Of a stretch of 64,000 nucleotides of DNA, positions 42,813 through 50,857 are shown one piece after another. The stretch spans positions 296,709 through 360,708 of the forward strand of contig JAFABB010000040.1 of NCBI GenBank assembly GCA_023426245.1. The letters run 5' to 3'. The translations under genes were made by a program, and so were the position numbers. The notes under the pieces are model-generated. The model made no database searches. It was not told where the DNA came from and saw nothing but the letters and a program-made list of their open reading frames with translations. This DNA comes from Bacillota bacterium. Lineage in GTDB: Bacteria > Bacillota > UBA4882 > UBA8346. Each line of letters begins with the position of its first letter. The first letter of the stretch is position 1.

Positions 42813-43589
42813 ATGGAATCTTTGCTGGAAAAGTCGGTCGCAGCGGTGAAACAGGCCGGTAAAATCATTTTAGAATCGGAGATTGTGAAAGAAGACATTA
42901 TCCAAAAGGGAGCGGCCAATTACGTTACCCAGGTTGATTTGAAGGTGCAAAGTTTTCTGATTGCCAAATTGCAGGAGATCGCGCCGGAGAGTAATATTAT
43001 CACCGAGGAATCGGCGGATAACCGTTATAGCCTTGAAAAGCCCACCTGGATTCTTGATCCGGTGGACGGAACCACTAATTTGATGCGCACTTACCGTCAT
43101 TCCGCCGTATCGTTGGCCTTCTTCGACCGCCAAAAGCCGGTTTTGGGGGTTGTCTATAACCCCTTTCTCGATGAGACGTTCACTGCGGTGACGGGTGGGG
43201 GAGCGTTCCTCAATCATCAAAATATTAGGGTCAGTGAGAACCGGGATATTCAGAATTGCTTGATTGCTTTCGGCACCACCCCGTATCAAAGGGAGCATGC
43301 CGGTAAAACCTTTCGGATAACTGAAAATATCTTCCGGAGGTGTTTGGAGATCCGGCGTTCAGGAGCTGCGGCTTTGGATATGGCCTACGTTGCCTGCGGC
43401 CGGGTCGACGCTTTTTATGAGTACAGTCTCCAACCCTGGGATTATGCGGCAGGAATGGTTATTCTGGCAGAAGCGGGAGGACGGAGTACCTGTTGGGACG
43501 GGCAACCTCTAGGAGTCCTCGCGCCCGGCAGCGTATTGGCAACCAACGGGTTAATTCATCAAGAAATGTTGAATTTTATCAATGATTGA
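42813..43589 (+). CDS. Inositol monophosphatase family protein
   Basis: A 258-residue Mg2+-dependent phosphatase. Motifs: EES (65-67), ILDPVDGTTN (Asp82, Asp85 metal ligands) and QPWDYAAG near 210. The fold is that of IMPase/SuhB, with substrates such as myo-inositol phosphate, 3'-phosphoadenosine phosphate or fructose bisphosphate. Start ATG 42813 with AAGGTG upstream. Single gene. Confidence 0.92.
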   Translation: MESLLEKSVAAVKQAGKIILESEIVKEDIIQKGAANYVTQVDLKVQSFLIAKLQEIAPESNIITEESADNRYSLEKPTWILDPVDGTTNLMRTYRHSAVSLAFFDRQKPVLGVVYNPFLDETFTAVTGGGAFLNHQNIRVSENRDIQNCLIAFGTTPYQREHAGKTFRITENIFRRCLEIRRSGAAALDMAYVACGRVDAFYEYSLQPWDYAAGMVILAEAGGRSTCWDGQPLGVLAPGSVLATNGLIHQEMLNFIND

Positions 43590-43681
43590 TTATATCAGGG
43601 CGGATATTGCGACGTCGATTCGGGATAACCCTTTTTTAGAGCCGGTACAAATATCCGGCTCCACTGCTGGGCTCGGGGTTC

Positions 43682-43846
43682 CTATTCCCGATCTTCAATC
43701 TTAATAAAGGCAGGCCGGCTAATTTGAACGGTTTTGCCGTCAAGGTCCTTATATTGATAGAGGCAGGAATTGCCGATGGTGTATTTGTTGCCGAATTTGT
43801 CTCCCCTCTGGCGCAGGGCCTTGTTAGGACGACGTACTTGATCCAT
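43682..43846 (-). CDS. Hypothetical small protein
   Basis: A 54-residue product from ATG 43846 with GGGGTGA eight bases upstream. Basic N-terminus (RRPNKALRQRG) and a small beta-like part (YTIGNSCLYQYKDLDGKTVQI). I do not recognise it. It diverges from aroA. Confidence 0.5.
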   Translation of the reverse strand: MDQVRRPNKALRQRGDKFGNKYTIGNSCLYQYKDLDGKTVQISRPAFIKIEDRE

Positions 43847-44053
43847 TACAGTTTCACCCCTCGAATAATATAACATATTATGTATCGGTAAATCATACTT
43901 TTTCTTGAGAAATTTTTAAAAAAATTTCCCTTCCAAGTTCTTTCCTAAAAATATATTCCGGGGATTGCAGGAAAATCCGGCGCTGGATGGAATAATTGTT
44001 TTCAAATATCGCTTCCAAATAGCAGGCAGTTTTGAGAAGAAAGGTTGTTTCTT

Positions 44054-45397
44054 ATGAGTGATGGGGATAGAGGGCGCGATCGGGATCGCGATAGCGAACA
44101 AGAAGTTTTTGAAGTTCCTACACCCAAAGGTCCATTACATTTTACTGCATCAGTACCTGGTTCAAAAAGTATTACCAACCGGGCCCTATTAATCGCCGCC
44201 CTGGCGGAGGGGCGCACCGTCTTGAAAAATGTGTTGTTCAGCGATGATAGTATTTCTTTCATGGATTGCTTGAAAAAACTGGGCTTTCAAATCGAAATCT
44301 CCGCCAAGGATTATACGGTTCAGGTGAATGGACAGGCAGGCATGATCCCCTTTGGAGAGGGAGAGATCAATGTCGGCAGTGCCGGAACGGCCGCCCGATT
44401 TATCACGGCAATGTTGGCCATATCCCGGGGACGCTATGGGGTTCAAGCTTCATCCCAAATGATGGCCCGGCCCATGAAGCCTTTATTGGATCCTTTAAGG
44501 AGTTTGGGAGTGGGGTTTGAATTCCTCCAGAAAGTGGATTTTTTGCCCTATATCGAACACAGCAACGGCTTTCAGGGCGGACGCGTTGTAATGGATGCCA
44601 GCCAGAGCAGCCAGTTTTTAAGCGCCCTATTGTTGGTGGGATGCTATGGCGTCCGGGATTTGGAGATCGAACTCAGCGGTACTCTGGCGGCTAAACCTTA
44701 TATTGAAATGACCCTCCGGATGATGAGAGATTTCGGGGTGCAAGTAAACAATGAAAATTTTCAGAGATTTGAAATCCCTCACGGTCAACGGTATCAGGGG
44801 ATGGATTATACGATTGAACCCGATGTTTCCAATGCCAGCTATTTTTGGGCTATGGCCGTTTTGACCGGCGGCTCGGTTTTGCTCAAAGGAGTGCGGCTGG
44901 ACTCTTTGCAAGGGGATATTGGTTTCTTGGAGGTTCTAAAGAAATTGGGGGGTCAAATCCGGGAGCAAGAAGATGGGATACGCTTGGAAGGGCCTCCGGG
45001 CGGAGTTTTTCCCGGAATCGACGTTGATATGGGAGGGATGCCGGATCAAACCATGACCCTGGCGGCTCTGGCTCCATTTGCAACATCACCGACTCTTATC
45101 CGTAACGTTTCTCTTATCAAGTACCATGAATCCAACCGCATCGCCGCCATTATCAACGAATTAGCCCGCTTAGGAATAACCGGCGAAGAGACCCCGACCG
45201 GTATCAAGATATATCCGGGAGAGCCCAAGGCCGCCGCCATTGAAACATATCATGACCACCGGATGGCCATGGCTTTTTCATTGATTGGACTGCGGGTGCC
45301 GGGAATTCAAATCAAAAATCCAAGTTGTACTGGAAAAACCTTTGCGGACTATTTTTCCTGTTTTCGTCAGGCTGTGGAAACGGGAAACCGCCAGTAG
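44054..45397 (+). CDS. aroA: EPSP synthase (3-phosphoshikimate 1-carboxyvinyltransferase)
   Basis: It joins PEP and shikimate 3-phosphate in the sixth step of aromatic amino acid synthesis. The 447-residue product has PGSKSITNRALL (34-45), the PEP-site loop GSAGTAARF (108-116), QSSQFLSALLL, PDQTMTLAALA, KYHESNRI and the C-terminal YHDHRMAMAF. The loop differs from the common GNAGT-x-R-P in having Ser for Asn and Phe for Pro. Before the enzyme proper is an unusual tail of about 17 residues rich in Asp and Arg (DRGRDRDRDSE), coded by repeated CGCGAT units. ATG 44054 follows AAGG at a rather long distance. It is not in an aro operon. Confidence 0.93.
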   Translation: MSDGDRGRDRDRDSEQEVFEVPTPKGPLHFTASVPGSKSITNRALLIAALAEGRTVLKNVLFSDDSISFMDCLKKLGFQIEISAKDYTVQVNGQAGMIPFGEGEINVGSAGTAARFITAMLAISRGRYGVQASSQMMARPMKPLLDPLRSLGVGFEFLQKVDFLPYIEHSNGFQGGRVVMDASQSSQFLSALLLVGCYGVRDLEIELSGTLAAKPYIEMTLRMMRDFGVQVNNENFQRFEIPHGQRYQGMDYTIEPDVSNASYFWAMAVLTGGSVLLKGVRLDSLQGDIGFLEVLKKLGGQIREQEDGIRLEGPPGGVFPGIDVDMGGMPDQTMTLAALAPFATSPTLIRNVSLIKYHESNRIAAIINELARLGITGEETPTGIKIYPGEPKAAAIETYHDHRMAMAFSLIGLRVPGIQIKNPSCTGKTFADYFSCFRQAVETGNRQ

Positions 45398-45450
45398 CCA
45401 AGCTTCCCGGCTACGGCAATCAAAAAAAGGATGAAAATAAAGTGTTTTTT

Positions 45451-45512
45451 CTCGCGTAGGGGCGCAGAGGTTTTACCAACAATGTTTTTCGTCTTTTCTC
45501 TGCACCTGCGAG
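45451..45512. repeat. Imperfect inverted repeat CTCGCG..GCAGAG
   Basis: CTCGCGTAGGGGCGCAGAG (45451-45469) faces CTCTGCACCTGCGAG (45498-45512). A similar start, CTCGCGCAGAGGCG, occurs at 49608 after the nucleotidyltransferase gene, so this may be a dispersed intergenic repeat. Confidence 0.45.
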
Positions 45513-45628
45513 GCTGTCTAAAAAGCAATTCAAAATCAATAAGAAATACAATATATAGCTTCATCGAATATGTCGACTTCAATATGTTGTATTTCTTTAT
45601 CGTAAAAATTTACTTTTGGGACAGCCCC
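45510..45628. repeat. MITE-like inverted-repeat element, copy 4
   Basis: Ends GAGGCTGTCTAAAAAG and CTTTTGGGACAGCCCC; inner perfect arms AAGAAATACAA and TTGTATTTCTT. Centre and arms align with the element at 20084, including the segment ATCGTAAAAATTT before the right end. No transposase frame is present, so it would need one supplied from elsewhere. Confidence 0.7.
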
Positions 45629-45947
45629 GACGCCTTGGCGGGAGAATTGATCTTTTAGGCATGGAAGTATTTTTTAAATCCACCCTAGCATTTGCTGGGG
45701 CGATCGAAAGGATGAAAATGAGCCTAAATGCGAACCTAGCCCTTAAAGGGTATTCGCCCGACTTTTGGGTTAATTATGGGCCTGCGTTGGCAGCTACAGC
45801 CGTTAAGCCTGTAATTCCAAGGAATTCCCCTTACGTGGAATTGTGGAACAATTTCTTAAAAAACGCTTAGCGTTTTAGGGAAAGGGTAGAAGCATTTAGG
45901 CTGAAAGTATTTTCCAGATGGAAGAACCGATTTGAAAGGACGACTTC
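45629..45947. other. Gap with palindrome, no supportable gene
   Basis: A frame through 45661-45870 has no ribosome binding site and no family resemblance. The palindrome AAAACGCT-T-AGCGTTTT lies at 45860-45876 just before the HAD gene. Confidence 0.4.
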
Positions 45948-46637
45948 ATGAGCTACAAAATATTGGCAACTGATATCGATGGGACAATCACGGACGAAAA
46001 AGGCCGCATTCATCTCAAGGCGGTGGAATGGATCCGGAAGTTGGAGGAAAAAGGGGTAAAGGTTATTTTGGTATCCGGGAGGCCCTTGCCGTTTTTGGAA
46101 AGCCTCTCGTTATTTCTGGGTACCAGCGGGCCCTTAATTGCCGAAAACGGCGCCGTGGTTAAAATTAACGGACAAACCAAGCTGCTGGGCGATCCCAAGC
46201 TGGCTAAGGAAGCGTTAACCTTGCTCAGAGGGAAAGGAATCTCAGTTGAATTGGATGAGGATAACGTTTACCGCCAGGTGGATATTAGCATCCGGTTGAG
46301 CGCGGATCCGGAAGAAATTTCAGCTGTCATAGGGGAGCAAAAACTTCCGGTTTCGATTTTGGTAACCAATGTCATGCTCCATTTGGTTGACAAACAAGTT
46401 TCCAAGGGGGGCACTCTTTTGAAAGTCATCACGGAATTAGGTATTTACCCCTATGAAGTCGTCGTCTCGGGAGATTCTTATAACGATTTGTCTTTATTTG
46501 AGATTGGAGCTTTTAATTTAGCCGTCGGTAATGCGGCAGAAGCCCTGAAATTAAAAGCGGATAAGACCGCTAAAGCGCTTTATGGCGAAGGATTTTCCGA
46601 ACTCATTCAGGAGATTTTTGAAAAATTTAACAGTTGA
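45948..46637 (+). CDS. HAD phosphatase, archaeal-type phosphoglycolate phosphatase/SPP-like
   Basis: A 229-residue HAD enzyme: Asp9 and Asp11 in ATDIDGTIT (motif I), VSGRP (motif II), the Lys in KQVSKGGTL (motif III) and SGDSYNDLSLFE (motif IV). The C2-type cap between motifs II and III and the length match the archaeal-type phosphoglycolate phosphatase and Cof-like families. It lies right before the SRP RNA gene, whose promoter begins within its stop region. Confidence 0.88.
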   Translation: MSYKILATDIDGTITDEKGRIHLKAVEWIRKLEEKGVKVILVSGRPLPFLESLSLFLGTSGPLIAENGAVVKINGQTKLLGDPKLAKEALTLLRGKGISVELDEDNVYRQVDISIRLSADPEEISAVIGEQKLPVSILVTNVMLHLVDKQVSKGGTLLKVITELGIYPYEVVVSGDSYNDLSLFEIGAFNLAVGNAAEALKLKADKTAKALYGEGFSELIQEIFEKFNS

Positions 46638-46661
46638 TTGCCCGCTTGAATATGATATAAT
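46634..46661 (+). promoter_or_regulatory. Promoter of the SRP RNA gene
   Basis: TTGATT (46634-46639) and a consensus TATAAT (46656-46661) are 16 bp apart; transcription should start near 46668. Confidence 0.75.
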
Positions 46662-46667
46662 AGTAAT

Positions 46668-46935
46668 ACTCTTTGGTTCAAAGTTTATGGTCGTGCTAGA
46701 TGGGGAGGTAGCGGTGCCCTGTAGCCTGCAACCCGCTATAGCAGGATTGAATTCCGTGATTCGGCCGATTTTCGTAAGTCCGGCCTGATTAAGTGACGTT
46801 GAGGATTGGGTCTCGCGCAACAAAGACTTATAAACCCCGCCAGGTCCGGAAGGAAGCAACGGTAAGTAAGACTCTTTGTGTGCCGTGGGGTTGCCTGGTA
46901 GGAGTCGGCTGATCGGGTACGTTTGGGAAAATTAG
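46668..46935 (+). ncRNA. ffs: Signal recognition particle RNA, large (Alu-domain) type
   Basis: The 5' domain GTGCTAGATGGGGAGGTAGC followed by GGTGCCCTGTAGCC and CTATAGCAGG is the Alu part found in Bacillus-type scRNA. Further on, GGTCCGGAAGGAAGCAAC is the universally conserved Ffh-binding loop, with the partner strand TGTGCCGTGGGGTTGCCTGG. Exact ends are estimated from the promoter and from loss of conserved sequence. The large form is typical of spore-forming Bacillota. Confidence 0.93.
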
Positions 46936-47025
46936 GTCAAAGCATGGTGTGCGGCCATAATTATTCGATAAAGCTTATCAATAGTTGATTTCCACTAAAT
47001 TTATTTTTATGTTGATTGTTTCGTG

Positions 47026-47053
47026 AATACACTGGGTAACCGGTGTATTTTTA
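47026..47053 (+). terminator. Terminator before ispE
   Basis: AATACACTGG pairs with CCGGTGTATT around GTAA, followed by TTTT. It may end a longer SRP RNA precursor. Confidence 0.75.
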
Positions 47054-47133
47054 TATCCGATAAATCAAGGCAGGAATTGACGTAATTTTGGCAAATATAT
47101 AATTAAATTCTATAAAAACAGACTGGATGGACT

Positions 47134-47982
47134 ATGCTTACTCGATTTGCTCCGGCAAAAATCAATCTCGCCCTTGATATTTTATTTAAACGGCCTGATG
47201 GTTATCATGAAATCGATACGGTGATGCAAAGTATTGCCCTTGCAGACCAGATAACCTTTGAATCGAGCTCCGGCTTGGAATTGACATGCAGTGATAGCCG
47301 TTTGCCCACAGATAATCGCAATCTGGCATGGAGGGCGGCGGAACTTCTACAACGGGAATTAGGGATCGGGCACGGCGTCAAGATACATATCGCCAAAAAT
47401 ATTCCCATTGAAGCTGGTCTGGCCGGAGGCAGCACTGATGCCGCGGAAGTACTGTTGGCTCTCAATGAATTCTGGAGCTTGGGACTCTCTACAGATGAGC
47501 TTGTTTCTTTAGGAGCCGGATTGGGAGCGGATGTTTCATTTTGCATTCGCCGGGGTTCATTCAGGGCAGGCGGAATCGGCGAGCGTTTGACGAAAATTCA
47601 TTCCACAATGCAGTGCGATTTGTTATTGATTACTCCAAATACACCGATATCTACCGCTAAGGCTTATGGTCGTTATAGCAGGGAAAGAATTGTAAAACGC
47701 CCGCAGGTTGATGAGGTAATTCAGGCAATGGAAACAGGAGATTTCGAGTTATTGACAAATTCTTGGGGGAATGTTTTTGAGGAATTGGTCCTTGAAGATT
47801 TCCCTGGGGTCGGGCAGGTAAAAAAGGTGTTTCATCAATATGGCCTTACTGCCAATTTAATGTCCGGGAGCGGTCCTTCGGTTTATGCTTTAAATCCTTC
47901 CCCTGAAGTCATTGATCCGATTTTCGCGGCCATTCCAAAGGAATGGTTCCGTTGCCATACGCATTTTTTGGCTGGAAGCTGA
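47134..47982 (+). CDS. ispE: 4-diphosphocytidyl-2-C-methyl-D-erythritol kinase
   Basis: IspE phosphorylates CDP-methylerythritol in the MEP route to isoprenoids. The 282-residue GHMP kinase has the substrate motif PAKINLALDI at the start, the ATP loop IPIEAGLAGGSTDAA and the C-terminal MSGSGPSVYAL. No clear Shine-Dalgarno sequence stands before ATG 47134, but the family start matches. In Bacillus the same gene precedes purR and spoVG; here a GntR gene takes that place. Confidence 0.95.
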   Translation: MLTRFAPAKINLALDILFKRPDGYHEIDTVMQSIALADQITFESSSGLELTCSDSRLPTDNRNLAWRAAELLQRELGIGHGVKIHIAKNIPIEAGLAGGSTDAAEVLLALNEFWSLGLSTDELVSLGAGLGADVSFCIRRGSFRAGGIGERLTKIHSTMQCDLLLITPNTPISTAKAYGRYSRERIVKRPQVDEVIQAMETGDFELLTNSWGNVFEELVLEDFPGVGQVKKVFHQYGLTANLMSGSGPSVYALNPSPEVIDPIFAAIPKEWFRCHTHFLAGS

Positions 47983-48138
47983 GTCCGAATTCCTAAGGTT
48001 GGAATAAATAATGAGAGAGAATAAAAACAGTTATTTTTAACCTTTATAGCGATAAATTTCAAATTCGGTCGTTGAAAAAAGGAACATTCAAAAATCACAT
48101 TGAAAATATGAAAAGATTTTAAAAAGCGAGGAGTTAAA

Positions 48139-48834
48139 ATGGATAGACAACCATTGGTTCCAATCCGATTGGACAATTATAAACCCTTACGTGAATTGGT
48201 TTTTGAATCATTGCGCGAGGCTATTATCAGTGGGACTTTACCCCCAAGTGAGCGTTTGATGGAGATTCAACTGGCGGAAGAGATGGGTGTCAGCCGCACT
48301 CCGGTCCGTGAGGCCATTCGTAAGCTTGAACTGGAGGGATTGGTGGTCATGATTCCCCGGAAAGGGGCTTATGTCGCCGGGATGTCGATAAAAGATATTG
48401 TCGATGTCTTTGAAATAAGGGGAGCTTTGGAAGGGCTTGCCGCCGAATTGGCTTCCGAGCGGGTTACCGATGAGGAACTCGAATCCATGGAACGGTATTT
48501 GGTTAAAATCTCTGAAGAAATTGAGAGCGGTGATTTACCAAAGGTGGTTGAAACCGATACCGATTTTCATACGCTAATATATAAAGCCAGCCGCAATGCG
48601 CGTCTATCACAAATCATCAGCAATTTGCGGGAACAGATTCAAAGATTTCGAACCACCTCACTTTCTTTTCCGGGGCGTATGAAAATTGCATTGGAGGAGC
48701 ATCGTAAGATAGTTGAAGCAATAGCTTCGCGGGATGGTGAACTTGCCCGGAGACTGGCGCAGGAACATATTGAAAATGCCGAGAACGTAATGATGAGCAT
48801 GATTCAGCATGATACCAAGCTGGGAGGGAATTAA
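48139..48834 (+). CDS. GntR-family regulator, FadR/FCD subgroup
   Basis: A 231-residue regulator: winged helix (about 15-80; LREAIISGTLPPSERLMEIQLAEEMGVSRTPVREAI in overlapping segments) followed by an all-helical FCD ligand domain (about 90-220) with the metal-binding Asp/His pattern (TDFHTLIYKAS, EHRKIVEAI). Such proteins sense carboxylic acids. Site GCGAGGAG precedes the ATG. The nucleotidyltransferase gene follows after 4 bp, so they form an operon. Confidence 0.92.
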   Translation: MDRQPLVPIRLDNYKPLRELVFESLREAIISGTLPPSERLMEIQLAEEMGVSRTPVREAIRKLELEGLVVMIPRKGAYVAGMSIKDIVDVFEIRGALEGLAAELASERVTDEELESMERYLVKISEEIESGDLPKVVETDTDFHTLIYKASRNARLSQIISNLREQIQRFRTTSLSFPGRMKIALEEHRKIVEAIASRDGELARRLAQEHIENAENVMMSMIQHDTKLGGN

Positions 48835-48838
48835 TTAA

Positions 48839-49597
48839 ATGAATGCAATTATATTGGCAGGGGCTGTTAATTCTGGAGCATTGCGGAAAGTGAGCCAAGA
48901 ACATTATGAAGCGGAAATTAAAATTGCCGGCCGTCCAATGCTGGATTATGTATTGCAGGCATTACGCAGTATCTCTTCAGTTCAGCGCATCATTATCGTT
49001 GGGCCCCGGGCTTTGATTTCTTCCGATATGTGGGATGAAAACTGTACTATGGTTGAGCGGGGAAATACCTGGGAGGAGAGCTTGATGAACGGCTTAAATG
49101 CCCTAGAATCCGAGGAACCGTTATTATTGGTTACTTCGGATATTCCCTTAATTACCAAAGAAGCTTTGGAGGATTTTCTGGAAAGATGCCAAAGCCGTAA
49201 AGCCGACGTTTATTATTCTTTTGTGTCGAAAGATGATAACGAAAAGAAATATCCCGGAGTTCAACGCACTTATGTTAAGTTGCGGGAGGGGGTCTATACC
49301 GGCGGTAATTTAGCTTTGATCTCGCCGAAAGTTATCCGGGACAACTTCGGAATGTTCAAGAAAGCCTCGGCGATGAGAAAGAAGCCCCTTCAGCTTTGCT
49401 TATTGCTGGGATGGAAATGCTTGTTGAAACTTGTCTTCGGAAGGCTGGCGATTCACGAGATAGAGCAACGGGTGGCGGAAATATTCCATTTCTCAGCAGT
49501 GGGGATTGTTTCACCCTATCCGGAAGTCGGTATCGATGTCGATAAGCCCAGCGATCTTAAATTAGCCCGGGAAGTGTTATCCAAATTAGAGAGTTGA
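48839..49597 (+). CDS. MobA-like NTP transferase domain protein
   Basis: A 252-residue nucleotidyltransferase: N-terminal AIILAGAVNSGALRK (the usual LAGG-x-G-x-R-M loop is altered), GRPMLDYVLQAL, and the metal-binding TSDIPLI. The C-terminal third is helical with KPSDLKLAREVL at the end. The altered nucleotide loop lacks the standard Gly-Gly and the product is unknown; similar proteins are found next to ispE and glmU in clostridia. It could supply or modify an activated sugar, but this is only inference. Confidence 0.85.
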   Translation: MNAIILAGAVNSGALRKVSQEHYEAEIKIAGRPMLDYVLQALRSISSVQRIIIVGPRALISSDMWDENCTMVERGNTWEESLMNGLNALESEEPLLLVTSDIPLITKEALEDFLERCQSRKADVYYSFVSKDDNEKKYPGVQRTYVKLREGVYTGGNLALISPKVIRDNFGMFKKASAMRKKPLQLCLLLGWKCLLKLVFGRLAIHEIEQRVAEIFHFSAVGIVSPYPEVGIDVDKPSDLKLAREVLSKLES

Positions 49598-50070
49598 AGG
49601 GTTTATCTCGCGCAGAGGCGGCTAAAAGACCTTTACGGAGTTGACAACCGATAATCAATCAACAATTACCAAAAGATCTTGCAAAGCGCATCACGCACTC
49701 AGCGCCAGCAGCATTAAAAAGTGCTGGCGTCTCTGCTGGAGAATAAATAGGCGGCTTGATGCGGAACCAAGCTGATTGGTTTAACTACAGGGGATTCAGT
49801 CAGTGGTGGTTGAGTTATCTTTATAAACATGGGTAGAAATTATATATAAGGTAGCAAAGGGGTGGGCTTAACGCTAACACCCCTTTTTCCATTTTCCAAT
49901 TTTAAAACGAAAAAAAGATATCTGCTTAAAATTCAAATTTTAAGAGAGCTTTAAGGAGCTTTTCCTGGATAAAAACTGGGAATACGTGGAAAAATGTAAA
50001 TTTTGAGCTACCAAAATATTTGTAAGAATTGGCCGTGATAGAAAAAAAAGTAAAAAATTTCTTCCCAACG
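49598..50070. other. Gap with hairpin, promoter-like sequence and terminator; possible small RNA
   Basis: After a CTCGCGCAGAGGCG segment (49608) comes a strong hairpin CGCCAGCA-N11-TGCTGGCG (49703-49729) without T run. TATATA/TATAAG sequence at 49841-49850 and a terminator at 49857 follow, leaving little room for a transcript between them unless it starts earlier (TTGAGT at 49810). No protein frame is supported. Confidence 0.4.
49857..49888 (+). terminator. Terminator upstream of spoVG
   Basis: AAGGGGTG pairs with CACCCCTT around a 13-nt loop, then TTT. It isolates spoVG from the upstream operon. Confidence 0.75.
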
Positions 50071-50099
50071 GAAGGAATTTCTAAAAACTTATGGAAATT
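50071..50099 (+). promoter_or_regulatory. SigH-like promoter of spoVG
   Basis: GAAGGAATT (50071-50079) fits the SigH -35 consensus RNAGGAWWW fully; after 11 bp ATGGAAATT (50091-50099) fits the -10 consensus RNNGAATWW with one mismatch. In Bacillus spoVG is the classic SigH-dependent gene. Confidence 0.7.
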
Positions 50100-50146
50100 A
50101 TTTTATACTGCTATGACAGAAGATATAGAAAGGTGAGTGGGTTTTT

Positions 50147-50404
50147 ATGAACATCACTGACGTACGGCTGAAAAAAGTAAATTCAGATGGCAAAATGAAG
50201 GCAATCGCCTCAATTACTATCGATGATGCTTTTGTAGTGAGGGACATTCGTGTCATCGAAGGACAGAATGGTCTTTTTGTGGCGATGCCAAGTCGTAAGA
50301 CTCCGGAGGGTGAATTCAGAGATATAGCTCATCCTATCACATCTGAAGCACGGGAACTAATTCAAGGCGCTATCTTAAAAGAGTATGAGGTCGCCGATAA
50401 ATAA
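50147..50404 (+). CDS. spoVG: SpoVG, septation/sporulation regulator
   Basis: An 85-residue protein with the family signatures MNITDVRLKKV, ASITIDDAFVVRDIRVIEG, LFVAMPSRKTPEGEFRDIAHPI and the helix ending in I-L-x-x-Y. SpoVG binds nucleic acid and affects septation, sporulation and, in pathogens, virulence genes. AAAGGTG precedes the ATG. Its place before glmU is conserved in Bacillota; here a tRNA gene lies between them. Confidence 0.95.
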   Translation: MNITDVRLKKVNSDGKMKAIASITIDDAFVVRDIRVIEGQNGLFVAMPSRKTPEGEFRDIAHPITSEARELIQGAILKEYEVADK

Positions 50405-50630
50405 TGATTTTGGATTCATAAATAAATTTTGCTTTGATGATAGAATTTGCTTAAAATGCAAGTTCTTTTTTTGTCTATTCCAAGGTTTCGGGCAGAATGA
50501 TCAAAATGAGTGGAAAAAAGATGGGGTTGATTTTCGTTATGCGGAGGACACCCAGTGGGAATCTATGGAATTGGGTGCATGATTTTGAATTCAAGACAAA
50601 GTTTGATCAGTGATTTTATAAAGGATTTGC

Positions 50631-50659
50631 TTGACTTTTGGTTAAATCACTGGTATACT
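50631..50659 (+). promoter_or_regulatory. Promoter of tRNA-Gln
   Basis: TTGACT (50631-50636) and TATACT (50654-50659) with a 17-bp spacer, 15 bp before the tRNA. Confidence 0.85.
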
Positions 50660-50674
50660 AAATTCTGCATTCGT

Positions 50675-50750
50675 TGGGGCGTAGCCAAGTTGGTAAGGCA
50701 CGGGACTTTGACTCCCGCATTCGTTGGTTCGAGTCCAGCCGCCCCAGCCA
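50675..50750 (+). tRNA. tRNA-Gln (anticodon TTG)
   Basis: 76 nt with a full cloverleaf: acceptor TGGGGCG/CGCCCCA, D-arm GCCAAGTTGGTAAGGC, anticodon arm CGGGA-CTTTGAC-TCCCG, T-arm with GGTTCGAGTCC, discriminator G and encoded CCA. Confidence 0.97.
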
Positions 50751-50770
50751 ATAAATTCAATGTAAACTTA

Positions 50771-50794
50771 AGAACTCATCCGAGTTCTTTTTTT
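50771..50794 (+). terminator. Terminator of tRNA-Gln
   Basis: AGAACTC-ATCC-GAGTTCT followed by seven T. Confidence 0.9.
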
Positions 50795-50857
50795 AGCTTT
50801 CATATCACTTGTTTAGATTGCGGGTTTATTTTAGGTATTTGACGAGGAGTGATTGTT

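Noticed and set aside
43639..43661. Hairpin GAGCCGG...CCGGCTC after the inositol phosphatase gene
   Set aside because: No T run on either side in the correct direction, so it is not called a terminator.
45661..45870. 69-codon frame beside the MITE-like element
   Set aside because: No ribosome binding site, odd composition, next to repeats; most likely chance.
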